A DNA stretch of 23,820 nt from CAZWRK01 sp964635875 (GCA_964635875.1 CAZWRK010000060.1:1-23820), one strand, 5' to 3'; positions 8,817-16,965 are shown, counted from the stretch's first letter. The notes: generated by a model not told the origin, from the sequence alone. Numbers and translations: made by a program.

Positions 8817-8936
8817 TGCGTGTTATGTTTACTGCATTGAGCTTGTAACAGATCTGTCAGAATTACTGCTAACCTAGCGCTGCGCACCATCCAACCTTCA
8901 GTGGGCGTTGGCGTTTGAAGATCCAATGAAAATGAT

Positions 8937-8942
8937 GAGGAG
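8937..8942 (+). promoter_or_regulatory. Ribosome-binding site of phaC
   Basis: GAGGAG lies 8 nt before the TTG at 8951. It is the reason for accepting a TTG start: nearby ATG codons at 8926-8934 are upstream of or overlap this site and are in another frame. Confidence 0.7.
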
Positions 8943-8950
8943 ACATCGTT

Positions 8951-10717
8951 TTGAGCCAAAGCAATAACACCGAATTACTGGAAAAATTTTTTTCCAGCAT
9001 CACTGAGACCAACACCCGCTTGATGCAGCAATTCGTCAACAGCATGGGCCAAGTCAGTTTCAAAACGCCAGAAGACCAAATCAATCCGTTTGCCAGCATG
9101 TGGACCAACATGATGCAAAACAGCGGTTCGATCTGGGAAGCGCAGTCTCGCCTCTACCAACAACAGTTGGGCATGTGGATGGGCTTTATGAACGGCGGAC
9201 AACTCACGGCAGAAACAGCGCCGGGCGATAAGCGTTTTGCCGCTGAAGAGTGGAATAAGCACCCGTTTTACAACTACATCAAACAAAGCTATTTGCTCAG
9301 CTCAAAATGGCTGACAGAAGTGATTGACGGTGCCGTCATTGACGATGAGCACAAAGAAAAAATGGCGTTCTTCACACGCCAATACATTGACGCAATGAGC
9401 CCAACCAACTTCGCACTAACCAACCCTGAAGTGCTCAAGCGCGCAGTGGAAACCAAAGGCGAAAGCTTGGTTGAAGGCATGAAACACATGCTCGACGACA
9501 TGGAAAAAGGCCACATTTCCATGACTGACGAGTCCAAGTTTGAAGTGGGCGTTAACATTGCCAACACACCGGGCAATGTGGTTTTCGAAAATGAATTGAT
9601 TCAGTTGATTCAGTACAGCCCGACCACTGAACAAGTCCACGAGCGCCCATTGCTCGTCGTGCCGCCATGCATCAACAAATACTACCTGATGGATTTGCAG
9701 CCCGATAACTCCATGATGCGCTACTGCGTTGAGCGCGGTTACACCACCTTTATGGTGAGCTGGAAAAACGCGGACGAATCCATCAAGCATGCAAAATGGG
9801 ATGACTACATCGAAAAAGGCGTGATTAAAGCCGCCGAAGTCGTCCGCAAAATCAGCAAACAAGAAAAAATCAACGTTCTGAGCTTCTGCGTCGGCGGCGT
9901 GATCTTAACCACCTCGCTGTGCGTCATGAAAGCACGCGGCCTCGACTGGTTCGAATCCGCCACCTTCATGACCTCGCTGATTGATCACACCGAACCAGGT
10001 GAGATCAAAATGTACATCGATGAGAATGTTATTAAATCTCGCGAAGCCAAATTGGCGACCGGCGTGGGTGGAATTGTCTCGGGCAAAGAAATTGGCCGCA
10101 CCTTCGCGAGCTTGCGCTCGAACGATCTGGTCTGGAACTACGTCGTCAACAATTACTTGCTCGGCAAAACACCGCCACCGTTCGACTTGTTGTACTGGAA
10201 TAGCGACTCCGCCAACTTGCCGATGCCGATGCACACCTACTTGCTCCGCAATATGTATGCAGAAAACAATCTGGTTAAACCGGGCAAACTTGAGCTGTGT
10301 GGCGTGAAAATTGACGTCGGCACCATCGATATTCCGCTGTACATCTTTGCCGCCCGCGAAGACCATATCGTACTGTGGCAATCGGCCTACTCCGGTCTGA
10401 AATATTTGACCGGCGCAAAAGACAAACGTTATGTGTTGGGCGCATCTGGTCACATTGCAGGCTCGATCAACCCTGTCACTAAAGACAAGCGCAACTACTG
10501 GGTGAACGACAATCAACCGCTCTCCGCTGATGAATGGTTTGATGGTGCAGAGTCGAAGCCGGGTAGCTGGTGGAAAGATTGGGACAACTGGCTGGCTCCG
10601 CGCTCAGGCAAAGATGTTCCAGCCCCCAAAACTGCGGGTAACCGCGAATACAAAGCGATCGAAGCTGCACCGGGTCGCTATGTGAAAGAAAAAACCAAGG
10701 AATTGATCTCGGTATAA
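8951..10717 (+). CDS. phaC: Class I polyhydroxyalkanoate synthase
   Basis: PhaC polymerises (R)-3-hydroxyacyl-CoA, usually 3-hydroxybutyryl-CoA, into PHA on cytosolic granules. The 588-residue length matches class I enzymes (~590). An N-terminal domain (about 1-200) rich in Gln and Met precedes the alpha/beta-hydrolase core. The catalytic triad is visible: Cys313 in the lipase-like box SFCVGG, Asp471 in AREDHIV and His501 in ASGHIAGS, close to the C319/D480/H508 positions of the Cupriavidus enzyme. The first box residue is Ser where Gly is usual. The start is TTG, supported by GAGGAG 8 nt upstream. phaA follows after 82 nt; phaB, phaR and phasin genes are not in the window. Confidence 0.96.
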   Translation: MSQSNNTELLEKFFSSITETNTRLMQQFVNSMGQVSFKTPEDQINPFASMWTNMMQNSGSIWEAQSRLYQQQLGMWMGFMNGGQLTAETAPGDKRFAAEEWNKHPFYNYIKQSYLLSSKWLTEVIDGAVIDDEHKEKMAFFTRQYIDAMSPTNFALTNPEVLKRAVETKGESLVEGMKHMLDDMEKGHISMTDESKFEVGVNIANTPGNVVFENELIQLIQYSPTTEQVHERPLLVVPPCINKYYLMDLQPDNSMMRYCVERGYTTFMVSWKNADESIKHAKWDDYIEKGVIKAAEVVRKISKQEKINVLSFCVGGVILTTSLCVMKARGLDWFESATFMTSLIDHTEPGEIKMYIDENVIKSREAKLATGVGGIVSGKEIGRTFASLRSNDLVWNYVVNNYLLGKTPPPFDLLYWNSDSANLPMPMHTYLLRNMYAENNLVKPGKLELCGVKIDVGTIDIPLYIFAAREDHIVLWQSAYSGLKYLTGAKDKRYVLGASGHIAGSINPVTKDKRNYWVNDNQPLSADEWFDGAESKPGSWWKDWDNWLAPRSGKDVPAPKTAGNREYKAIEAAPGRYVKEKTKELISV

Positions 10718-10756
10718 AGCTGTTGGCCGAGGCCAGTCCTGAAGTCTATCTAAAAC

Positions 10757-10777
10757 ACGCCGGCTGATTGCCGGCGT
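10757..10777 (+). repeat. Hairpin between phaC and phaA
   Basis: A perfect 8-bp stem (ACGCCGGC / GCCGGCGT) has a 5-base loop (tgatt). No T-run follows on the plus strand, so it should not end transcription by itself. It could protect the 3' end of phaC mRNA, or attenuate or uncouple phaA expression. On the minus strand a short T-run (TGTTTTAG) follows the stem, but no minus-strand gene needs it. Confidence 0.6.
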
Positions 10778-10799
10778 CCCCACTCAAGGAGTCTGAGTC

Positions 10800-11981
10800 A
10801 TGCTGCAAGATGTTGTTATTGTCGCCGCCCGCCGTACTGCCGTTGGTAATTTTGCTGGCAGCCTCGCCAAAGTGACCGCCCCCGAGCTCGGCGCGGCAGT
10901 GATCAAAGCACTGCTTGAGGATAGCGGCGTGAAGCCGGAACAAGTTGGACAAGTCATTCTTGGCCAAGTTCTGACTGCAGGCGCTGGCCAAAACCCCGCT
11001 CGCCAAGCCTTGCTCAAGGCCGGTTTACCGATTGAAGTTCCGGCCACCACACTCAACGTGGTCTGCGGTTCGGGCCTACGTGCTGTTCATTTGGCGGCAC
11101 AAGCCATCGCGACTGGCGAATCTGAAATCGTCATCGCAGGCGGCCAAGAAAGCATGTCCCTATCCCCGCACATTCTGCCGGGTTCGCGCGATGGCTTCCG
11201 CATGGGCAATGCAACGCTAGTTGACACCATGGTCGCTGACGGTCTGACCGATGCGTACAACAACTACCACATGGGCATCACTGCCGAAAACATCGCGGAA
11301 AAATACGGTATCACCCGTGAAGAACAAGATGCTTTCGCGCTGCTGTCTCAACAAAAAGCCACCGAAGCCCAAGCTTCTGGCAAATTCGACGCAGAAATCG
11401 TGCCGGTGACGATTCCGCAACGCAAAGGCGATCCGATCGTTTTTGCAAAAGATGAGTTCATCAAAACCTCGGCCTCTGCTGACGGTCTGGCTAAACTGCG
11501 CCCTGCATTCAAAAAAGACGGCACAGTCACCGCCGGTAACGCTTCTGGCGTGAACGACGGCGCTGCTGCGGTGCTGATGATGACCGCCGCGAAAGCTGCC
11601 GAATTGGGCCTGACCGTTTTGGCGCGCATCAAATCCATCGGTTTGGGTGGCGTCGCCCCTGAAATCATGGGTATGGGTCCTGTACCGGCCACACAACAAG
11701 CCCTGAGCCGTGCTGGCTGGAGCATCGACGACCTCGACTTGATCGAAGCCAACGAAGCGTTCGCCGCACAAGCTTTAGGCGTTGCACGCGAACTGAAATG
11801 GGATGCCAACAAAGTGAACGTGAACGGTGGCGCGATTGCCATTGGTCACCCGATTGGTGCATCCGGCTGCCGTATCCTTGTCACCCTGATTCATGAAATG
11901 AACCGTCGCGATGCGAAAAAAGGTCTAGCGACCCTGTGTATCGGTGGCGGCATGGGCGTGTCTCTGGCGATTGAGCGTTAA
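10800..11981 (+). CDS. phaA: Acetyl-CoA C-acetyltransferase (beta-ketothiolase)
   Basis: This biosynthetic thiolase condenses two acetyl-CoA into acetoacetyl-CoA, the first step of PHB synthesis, in the cytosol. It has 393 residues, the normal length. The acyl-accepting Cys89 lies in VVCGSG, His350 in GHPIGASG and the second catalytic Cys380 in CIGGGMG, so the active site is complete. The ribosome-binding site AGGAG lies 8 nt before the ATG. Its position after phaC supports a role in PHA synthesis rather than fatty-acid breakdown, though the family (AtoB/PhaA/FadA-like) is broad. The gene ends in a strong intrinsic terminator. Confidence 0.95.
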   Translation: MLQDVVIVAARRTAVGNFAGSLAKVTAPELGAAVIKALLEDSGVKPEQVGQVILGQVLTAGAGQNPARQALLKAGLPIEVPATTLNVVCGSGLRAVHLAAQAIATGESEIVIAGGQESMSLSPHILPGSRDGFRMGNATLVDTMVADGLTDAYNNYHMGITAENIAEKYGITREEQDAFALLSQQKATEAQASGKFDAEIVPVTIPQRKGDPIVFAKDEFIKTSASADGLAKLRPAFKKDGTVTAGNASGVNDGAAAVLMMTAAKAAELGLTVLARIKSIGLGGVAPEIMGMGPVPATQQALSRAGWSIDDLDLIEANEAFAAQALGVARELKWDANKVNVNGGAIAIGHPIGASGCRILVTLIHEMNRRDAKKGLATLCIGGGMGVSLAIER

Positions 11982-12007
11982 TTTTTCGCTCCATTCGCAA
12001 TCGATCC

Positions 12008-12038
12008 AAACAGCCTCGGTCATCGAGGCTGTTTTTTT
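12008..12038 (+). terminator. Rho-independent terminator after phaA
   Basis: A perfect 11-bp stem (AAACAGCCTCG / CGAGGCTGTTT) encloses a 5-base loop, and the stem runs directly into a run of seven T. It lies 27 nt after the phaA stop. thiD converges from the other side; on the minus strand the T-run is only three bases, so it would be weaker in that direction. Confidence 0.93.
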
Positions 12039-12052
12039 ATGCGCAGACTGAC

Positions 12053-12856
12053 TCACCACCACGCATGAAAATGATGCACGGGGCCAATCCCCTGCCCAAC
12101 ATTCAAGCGCGACGCCGCCTTCAAAGCCTCACCCAACCACGCCTTCGCTTCTTCAACACAGTGATCCCAATCTGGGCGCTGCGGCCGCAATGCGGTCAGC
12201 GCCGCCGACAAAGTGCAGCCGGTACCATGCGTATGTGTCGTCGAAATTCGCTCCGCGTGAAAAACACGTGCCCCCGCATCATCCAGCAAAATATCTGGAC
12301 ACTGTGACCCTACCAAATGCCCGCCCTTCATTAGGACCGCCTTCGCCCCCAGTTCGCGCAAGGCCTCGGCCTGCGCCAGCATGGCGGTCATATCCTCGGC
12401 CACCGCACAACCCAGCAAGGCGGCGGCTTCTGGCAAATTCGGTGTAATTAAATCGACCTGCGGCAGCAGCAACTCTCGCATCGCAGAGACTGCATCAGGA
12501 TCAAGCAACGCATGACCGTTTTTAGACAACATCACCGTATCTAGCACCACAAAAGGGACGGTATAGCGCTGCAATGCCGATGCGCACGCGCCGATAATCG
12601 ATGCATTCGCCAACATACCAAACTTCATCGCATCAATCCGAATATCCGATAACACCGCATCGAGTTGCGCCGTCACAAAATCAGCATCGCAGGCCTGCAC
12701 CGCACGCACACCCAAAGTGTTTTGCGCGGTTAAAGCCGTGATCACGCTTGCCCCATAACACCCCAACGCAGAAAAGGTTTTCAAATCAGCCTGAATTCCG
12801 GCACCGCCACCCGAATCGGAACCGGCCACCGTGAGTACCTGCGGAACACTATTCAT
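12053..12856 (-). CDS. thiD: Hydroxymethylpyrimidine/phosphomethylpyrimidine kinase
   Basis: ThiD phosphorylates HMP and then HMP-P to give HMP-PP, the pyrimidine half of thiamine. The 267-residue length matches the family (~266). The N-terminal signature GSDSGGGAGIQADLKTF follows a short beta strand, and the C-terminal HGTGC motif forms the anion hole of the ribokinase fold. The frame stays open upstream to 13225, but that stretch is another reading of thiE. The ATG at 12856, with AAGGGA a few bases upstream, gives the normal length. It follows thiE by 14 nt in the same direction, so the two form one transcription unit. HMP-PP from ThiD is the co-substrate of ThiE. Confidence 0.96.
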   Translation of the reverse strand: MNSVPQVLTVAGSDSGGGAGIQADLKTFSALGCYGASVITALTAQNTLGVRAVQACDADFVTAQLDAVLSDIRIDAMKFGMLANASIIGACASALQRYTVPFVVLDTVMLSKNGHALLDPDAVSAMRELLLPQVDLITPNLPEAAALLGCAVAEDMTAMLAQAEALRELGAKAVLMKGGHLVGSQCPDILLDDAGARVFHAERISTTHTHGTGCTLSAALTALRPQRPDWDHCVEEAKAWLGEALKAASRLNVGQGIGPVHHFHAWW

Positions 12857-12870
12857 TTTTTTCCCTTTAT

Positions 12871-13512
12871 TTAAGCCGCTCGACCCGCCATCCACGCCGC
12901 CTTGAGGTCTGCCGCTGCCTGACGCGGATCGGTCGCACGACAAATTGCCGAAACCACCGCCACACCCGCTGCACCGGTTTTTGCCAGCGCCGGAACCTGC
13001 GCCAAACCAATACCACCAATGGCAACCGCCGGCAGAGGGCTCCGCGCCAAACACGCCTCCAAACCTGCAATGCCCAAAGTCGGGGCCGCATCCAGTTTGG
13101 TTGAGGTTGAAAATACAGGGCCGATACCAACGTAGCTGGCCTGCATCAGAGCCAAATCTGAAAAGTGCTCGGGGCGATTGGTCGACAAACCAATCACCGC
13201 CTCTGGCCCCAAATACTGGCGACATAGGCCGACCGGCAAGTCGGCTTGGCCAACGTGGACCCCATCTGCACCCGCACCTAATGCCACGTCTAAATGATCG
13301 TTAATTAGCAGAGGAATCTGCGCTGCACGACACATCGGCAATAAATCCCGAGCCATCGCCAACCACTCCCGCTTTTTATAGGTTGGTGCTCGCAGCTGCA
13401 TGATCGACACGCCGCCCGCAATAGCCTGTTCGGCCACCATCAACATGGCGGCAGCCCCGCCACACTGCTCAGGGTCGATGACCAAATAGGTTGTCAAATC
13501 TAGTGCACTCAC
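12871..13512 (-). CDS. thiE: Thiamine-phosphate synthase
   Basis: ThiE joins HMP-PP and hydroxyethylthiazole phosphate to make thiamine monophosphate. It has 213 residues in a TIM-barrel fold. Typical segments are visible: QLRAPTYKKREW near residue 40, LLINDHLDVALGAGADGVHVGQ near 68-89, GPVFSTSTK near 130-138 and AIGGI near 163-167, which cover the pyrophosphate and phosphate sites. The start is GTG at 13512, supported by AAGGA 10 nt upstream. It is the first gene of thiE-thiD. No THI-box/TPP riboswitch (no CTGAGA motif on the minus strand) is seen upstream. Confidence 0.95.
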   Translation of the reverse strand: MSALDLTTYLVIDPEQCGGAAAMLMVAEQAIAGGVSIMQLRAPTYKKREWLAMARDLLPMCRAAQIPLLINDHLDVALGAGADGVHVGQADLPVGLCRQYLGPEAVIGLSTNRPEHFSDLALMQASYVGIGPVFSTSTKLDAAPTLGIAGLEACLARSPLPAVAIGGIGLAQVPALAKTGAAGVAVVSAICRATDPRQAAADLKAAWMAGRAA

Positions 13513-13577
13513 GCCGCATCATTCCTTACCGTTCAAGAAGAACAAAACACTTTATTAAAATTGGATGACTGATATAA

Positions 13578-13598
13578 ATGAAGCCGAAACCGCTTCAT
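13578..13598 (-). repeat. Inverted repeat upstream of thiE
   Basis: A perfect 7-bp inverted repeat (ATGAAGC / GCTTCAT) has a 7-base loop and lies 66 bp before thiE in the divergent gap between thiE and the chemoreceptor gene. It might be a hairpin in the thiE leader or a protein-binding site. The rest of 13513-13776 is AT-rich and holds no gene; promoters must be here but I see no clear consensus. Confidence 0.35.
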
Positions 13599-13776
13599 AC
13601 AGTAGATCAATCTGATTTAGACAACTTATTTAGCAGCAAACGCATCCATTGCGAACAGTTTTTGCTTACTATCTAAAATACATCATCTCGTCATGCATTG
13701 GGCCGTCCTACCCTGACTGGTATCACCCTATAGCCAATACAACACACCTTTATCCTCTACAGGGGAGATTGTCATC

Positions 13777-15399
13777 ATGAAACTAAGCATTGCCGCTCGC
13801 CTTGCGATCACCATTGGTCTTTTGCTCAGCCTCGCCTGCGGGCAAGGCTTATTTGCGCTGCTGCAACTTCGCTCCGCGCAAGCCAGCACCGAAAGCATTC
13901 ACGATCTCTGGCTGCCGACGGTGCAGTTTAGCCAAGCGATTCGCGCCGATATGCTGGATTTACGGAACCTAGAAACGCGCCTCCTGATTGCAAAAACGCC
14001 GGTCGAAGTCGATGACGCGCTCGGGCGAATGGGCGCGGCGCTGAATGCGATTAAAAAACACGAAGCCGCCTTAGACCGCGCGCTAGTCACGCCCGAGCTC
14101 CGGCAACTTTTTCAGAACTATCAACAACTGCGTGATGCCTATTTTAAACAAATGGATTTACTCGAACGGAGCATTCGCGTCCAGCAAATGACCGAAGCAC
14201 GTACGTTATACGACGGAAGTTCACACAAAGCTTTTCGCGCGTTGGAAACTATTTTAGATCAACTGTCCAAACAAGCGGCGAGCGCCGCCGATACCGAGGT
14301 GAAGTCCACGGAAAAAAACCAGCATCAGGGCACCTTAATTACCTTCGGCATTCTGATCAGCGCTTTTTTGCTAGGCGGCTGGAATGGCTGGCGAACTTAT
14401 CGGGCCATCATTCCCCCGCTCGCGCGTCTGCGCGAAGCCCTGCTTCGAGCAGAACGTGATGCAGACTTCACCCAAGACCTCCACATCAAACGCCAAGATG
14501 AAATGGGTGAAACCGCCGAAGCCTTTAACCGCCTACAGGCTCGGCTGCGCACCTTACTCGGCCAATTGCTTGGAAACGTAGAACAGCTGGCTCAAACAAG
14601 TCATGGCCTACACCTTGCCGCCGAAGGTGTTTTTAATCACTCCGGTGAACAAAATATCGCTGCCAGTGAAATGCACCAAGCGGTCGACACCTTAAATCAC
14701 AGCTTGAGCCATATCTCACACAATGCCTACCGCACCAACGAAATCTCGCAGAACTCCGGCCAAACGGCCCGACAAGGCGGCGAGGTGATTTATGAGGTCA
14801 TTACTGAAATCGAGTCGATTGCAACGCAAATGAATGAAACAAGCGTGGTCTTCCGTAATTTAGAAGGGCATTCGCAAGCCATTACTGGCATCGCTCAAAC
14901 CATTCGAGAAGTCTCGGAACAAACCAACTTGCTCGCACTGAATGCCGCGATTGAAGCCGCCCGTGCGGGAGAACAAGGGCGAGGCTTTGCTGTGGTTGCG
15001 GACGAAGTCCGTAAGCTTGCCGAACGCGCCAGCCTGTCCACCGAAGATATTCGCCACAAAATTGATTCGATTCGCATCAATATTCAAGAAGCAATTCAGC
15101 GAATTGAAGAAGTGACCGCGCTCGTCGCGCGCGGCGTGGGAAAGGCGCACCAAGCGAATCAGTCGATTCAAGGGATTGTGCAAGGTGCCGATGAAGTAGA
15201 AGAGCAAGTCAGTGAGATTTCTAGCGCATTAGAAGCGCAAGGCGTCGCAGGCAAACAACTCGCGCACCATGTTGAAACAATTGCCAGCATGAGCACAGAA
15301 AATACCCAAGATGCGCAGCACACCGCCGAGCTCGCCAAGCAGCTCGCATCACTGGCTGCGGAAATGCGGCAGCATGCAGGCGCGTTCCGAATCCACTAG
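13777..15399 (+). CDS. Methyl-accepting chemotaxis protein (4HB-HAMP-MA type)
   Basis: This is a transmembrane chemoreceptor of 540 residues. TM1 is at about 8-30. A periplasmic four-helix-bundle ligand domain (about 35-185) is followed by TM2 at about 185-207, a HAMP region at about 208-262, and a long coiled-coil signalling domain to the end. The highly conserved hairpin tip (EVSEQTNLLALNAAIEAARAG and the following GRGFAVVADEVRKLAERAS) at about 379-420 is intact, so binding to CheW/CheA is expected. The C-terminus ends GAFRIH, with no CheR/CheB tether pentapeptide. A strong ribosome-binding site GGGGAGA lies 8 nt before the ATG. No chemotaxis genes flank it, so it is an orphan receptor. The ligand is unknown. 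Confidence 0.93.
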   Translation: MKLSIAARLAITIGLLLSLACGQGLFALLQLRSAQASTESIHDLWLPTVQFSQAIRADMLDLRNLETRLLIAKTPVEVDDALGRMGAALNAIKKHEAALDRALVTPELRQLFQNYQQLRDAYFKQMDLLERSIRVQQMTEARTLYDGSSHKAFRALETILDQLSKQAASAADTEVKSTEKNQHQGTLITFGILISAFLLGGWNGWRTYRAIIPPLARLREALLRAERDADFTQDLHIKRQDEMGETAEAFNRLQARLRTLLGQLLGNVEQLAQTSHGLHLAAEGVFNHSGEQNIAASEMHQAVDTLNHSLSHISHNAYRTNEISQNSGQTARQGGEVIYEVITEIESIATQMNETSVVFRNLEGHSQAITGIAQTIREVSEQTNLLALNAAIEAARAGEQGRGFAVVADEVRKLAERASLSTEDIRHKIDSIRINIQEAIQRIEEVTALVARGVGKAHQANQSIQGIVQGADEVEEQVSEISSALEAQGVAGKQLAHHVETIASMSTENTQDAQHTAELAKQLASLAAEMRQHAGAFRIH

Positions 15400-15428
15400 G
15401 CAGCGGCACCCGCTCGCAGCATAGCCCC

Positions 15429-15463
15429 TCCTGCCCTGTACCCTTAATCGGTGCAAGGCAGGA
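15429..15463 (+). repeat. Hairpin between the chemoreceptor gene and the LytM-like gene
   Basis: An outer 7-bp stem (TCCTGCC / GGCAGGA) and an inner 5-bp stem with one G-T pair (GTACC / GGTGC) are joined by a small internal loop, with a 7-base apical loop. It lies 30 nt after the chemoreceptor stop. No T-run follows (ataagaatg), so it is an imperfect terminator candidate or an mRNA-end hairpin. Confidence 0.45.
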
Positions 15464-15511
15464 TAAGAATGTTTACACTCTCCGCCTAGTCATTGATCTC
15501 TGGAGAAGGCC

Positions 15512-16711
15512 ATGTTGCATGCCTTGATACTGCGCCCTCAACATCGCCCCCTATTTTTATCTGCATTACTTTTCGTGCTCAGCTCACTCGCTCAAGCGGA
15601 AATCACGCTCAGCCTGCCCTCTCGGCCACCGCATGTCGAAGTGGAGGCCTATAACAGCGGCCCCGGTTATGCCCGCGTCGAACTCCAGCCTTTTGCGGGC
15701 GGCCCAAGCCAGCCTGTTCGCGCCGTACTCGCGCCTGAAACGCGCCAAGTGCTCAGCCAAATTCAGCTCAAAAGCGGCTCGGCCTTAAGTCTTTCTGCAC
15801 TCAATTGGCAGGCGCTGCCCGGCGATTTTAATGCTCAACCCGATCCAGCCGCGCAATACCTTCGCCCTCTCGACCGCGAACCAGAAGAACACAAAGGCGG
15901 CTACCGCTTTGAAACATTAAGCGAAGTACCTGTGCGGACGGCGCGTGATGGTATTTTGGTAGAGCTTAAAGCAAGCGTGCAAGGCAATTGGTTTGCCTTG
16001 GTGGAACATGCTGACCACACTTTAGGCCGCTACGGCCCGCTGGACTTTCCGAGTGACATTCCCGAACTCGGTCACAAGCTCCGTGCCGGAGGGGTGATTG
16101 GCCGCACCGCACGCAGTTATTTTGATTTCACACTGCTTTTGGCGAATCAAAATTTTAGTGAACCAGACGCGGCATATACGCCGCAACCTGTGACATGGTC
16201 AGGCCCACCACCTGCCGCCGATGGCCCCGCCAGCGACGAACCGGCGAGCCAACTAGGTGATCGAGCGAGCGTTGCCACCGGACAAGTCGCAACACCCGGC
16301 AGCCAAGGCACCGCCCCGCCTCAAGCCGCCAACGCGGTAGCAGGCGGTGCGGGCGCGAGCGCGAGTCAGAACCAAGAAGTACGCTGGGGTCAGTTCTTTT
16401 CGATTATTGGCGGACTCGCTGCAGCCGCAGCTGCACTCACGTTCGGGGTCAACCTGTACAACCGCCGTTCACACAGCAAGCCGGAGCATATTTCGGGGGG
16501 GCATTTTGAACATAGCGACTTTGGTAAGCGCACCCCTCCGGTCAAACCCCACTCCGGCAATGCCACCGCTGCAAAGGTTGACCCTTACAAACAGCTCCTA
16601 CGCCGTGCACGGGGGGATGAAGCCAAAGTAGAAAAAATGATCGAGCAGGAAATGCGCTTCGGTCTCAACCGCCAACAAGCGATTTTGAAAGCACTCGAAA
16701 AAGCATCTTAA
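15512..16711 (+). CDS. Membrane-anchored protein with degenerate M23/LytM-like domain
   Basis: I do not recognise this as a named family. The 399-residue product has a signal peptide (cleavage likely after AQA29) and a beta-rich N-terminal region at about 30-125. At about 135-207 the spacing of residues recalls M23/LytM (V-x-TARDG-ILV, NWFALVEH, a Gly before RAGGVIGRT). The usual zinc ligands HxxxD and HxH are absent; YFDFTLL stands where HLHFE is expected. A Pro/Ala/Gly-rich linker (about 228-290), a TM helix (about 294-315) and a charged helical tail (about 357-399, with YKQLLRRARGDEAKVEKMI) follow. The tail would be cytoplasmic. The inactive-LytM reading is inference; LytM-like proteins without catalytic residues often regulate amidases (EnvC/NlpD style). 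GGAG lies 6 nt before the ATG. The stop overlaps the convergent lipoprotein gene. Confidence 0.8.
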   Translation: MLHALILRPQHRPLFLSALLFVLSSLAQAEITLSLPSRPPHVEVEAYNSGPGYARVELQPFAGGPSQPVRAVLAPETRQVLSQIQLKSGSALSLSALNWQALPGDFNAQPDPAAQYLRPLDREPEEHKGGYRFETLSEVPVRTARDGILVELKASVQGNWFALVEHADHTLGRYGPLDFPSDIPELGHKLRAGGVIGRTARSYFDFTLLLANQNFSEPDAAYTPQPVTWSGPPPAADGPASDEPASQLGDRASVATGQVATPGSQGTAPPQAANAVAGGAGASASQNQEVRWGQFFSIIGGLAAAAAALTFGVNLYNRRSHSKPEHISGGHFEHSDFGKRTPPVKPHSGNATAAKVDPYKQLLRRARGDEAKVEKMIEQEMRFGLNRQQAILKALEKAS

Positions 16712-16965
16712 TGAGCCGCTTCGTCAGCCTTCGCTTTTTCTTCAGCGGCTTTTTTCTCTTCGGCTTTTTGATCGTCAGAAGAGCTGGTGGCCGATTTAAC
16801 GACAGACGACGTCACATCGACCACCGCCTCTGCAGCTTTAAAAGTCGTTTTGACCGCGACGGCCCCGACCGTAATTGCTGCATCTGCAACCGCCAGCACT
16901 GAACAACCAGAAAATAAAGGCACGGCAATCAACAACATTACGATCGTTTTAGAAGACAGACGCAT
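16708..16965 (-). CDS. Small lipoprotein of unknown function
   Basis: This is an 85-residue protein. It has a basic N-terminus, a hydrophobic stretch (about 7-18) and a lipobox-like FSGC with Cys21 as the lipidated residue. Ser at +2 predicts transport to the outer membrane by the Lol system. The mature part starts with small hydrophobic residues (alternating Ala/Val, about 23-60) and ends in a charged Lys/Glu/Ala tail (about 66-85). Phe at -3 is less usual than Leu. No enzyme motif is present. It lies 37 nt after ubiB on the same strand and may be co-transcribed. The ribosome-binding site is weak. Its TAA overlaps the convergent gene's TAA. Confidence 0.8.
   Translation of the reverse strand: MRLSSKTIVMLLIAVPLFSGCSVLAVADAAITVGAVAVKTTFKAAEAVVDVTSSVVKSATSSSDDQKAEEKKAAEEKAKADEAAH

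Noticed and set aside
9905..10516. 203-codon open frame on the strand opposite phaC
   Set aside because: The composition is that of a shadow of a real coding strand (rich in Val, Phe, His), with no recognisable motif and no ribosome-binding site; phaC is well supported here.
11217..11842. Two long open frames opposite phaA
   Set aside because: Both are antisense shadows of a conserved thiolase; neither shows protein-like domains.
12857..13225. N-terminal extension of the thiD frame (about 120 extra residues)
   Set aside because: It overlaps thiE in another frame, is rich in Gly and Trp with no domain, and the ATG at 12856 gives the normal ThiD length.
13660..13776. Sigma-54 or sigma-28 promoter for the chemoreceptor
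   Set aside because: A GG-N12-GC spacing near 13720 is wrong for sigma-54 (N10), and no GCCGATAA-like element for sigma-28 is present.
15429..15463. Classical intrinsic terminator after the chemoreceptor gene
   Set aside because: The hairpin is imperfect and no T-run follows, so I list it as a hairpin only.
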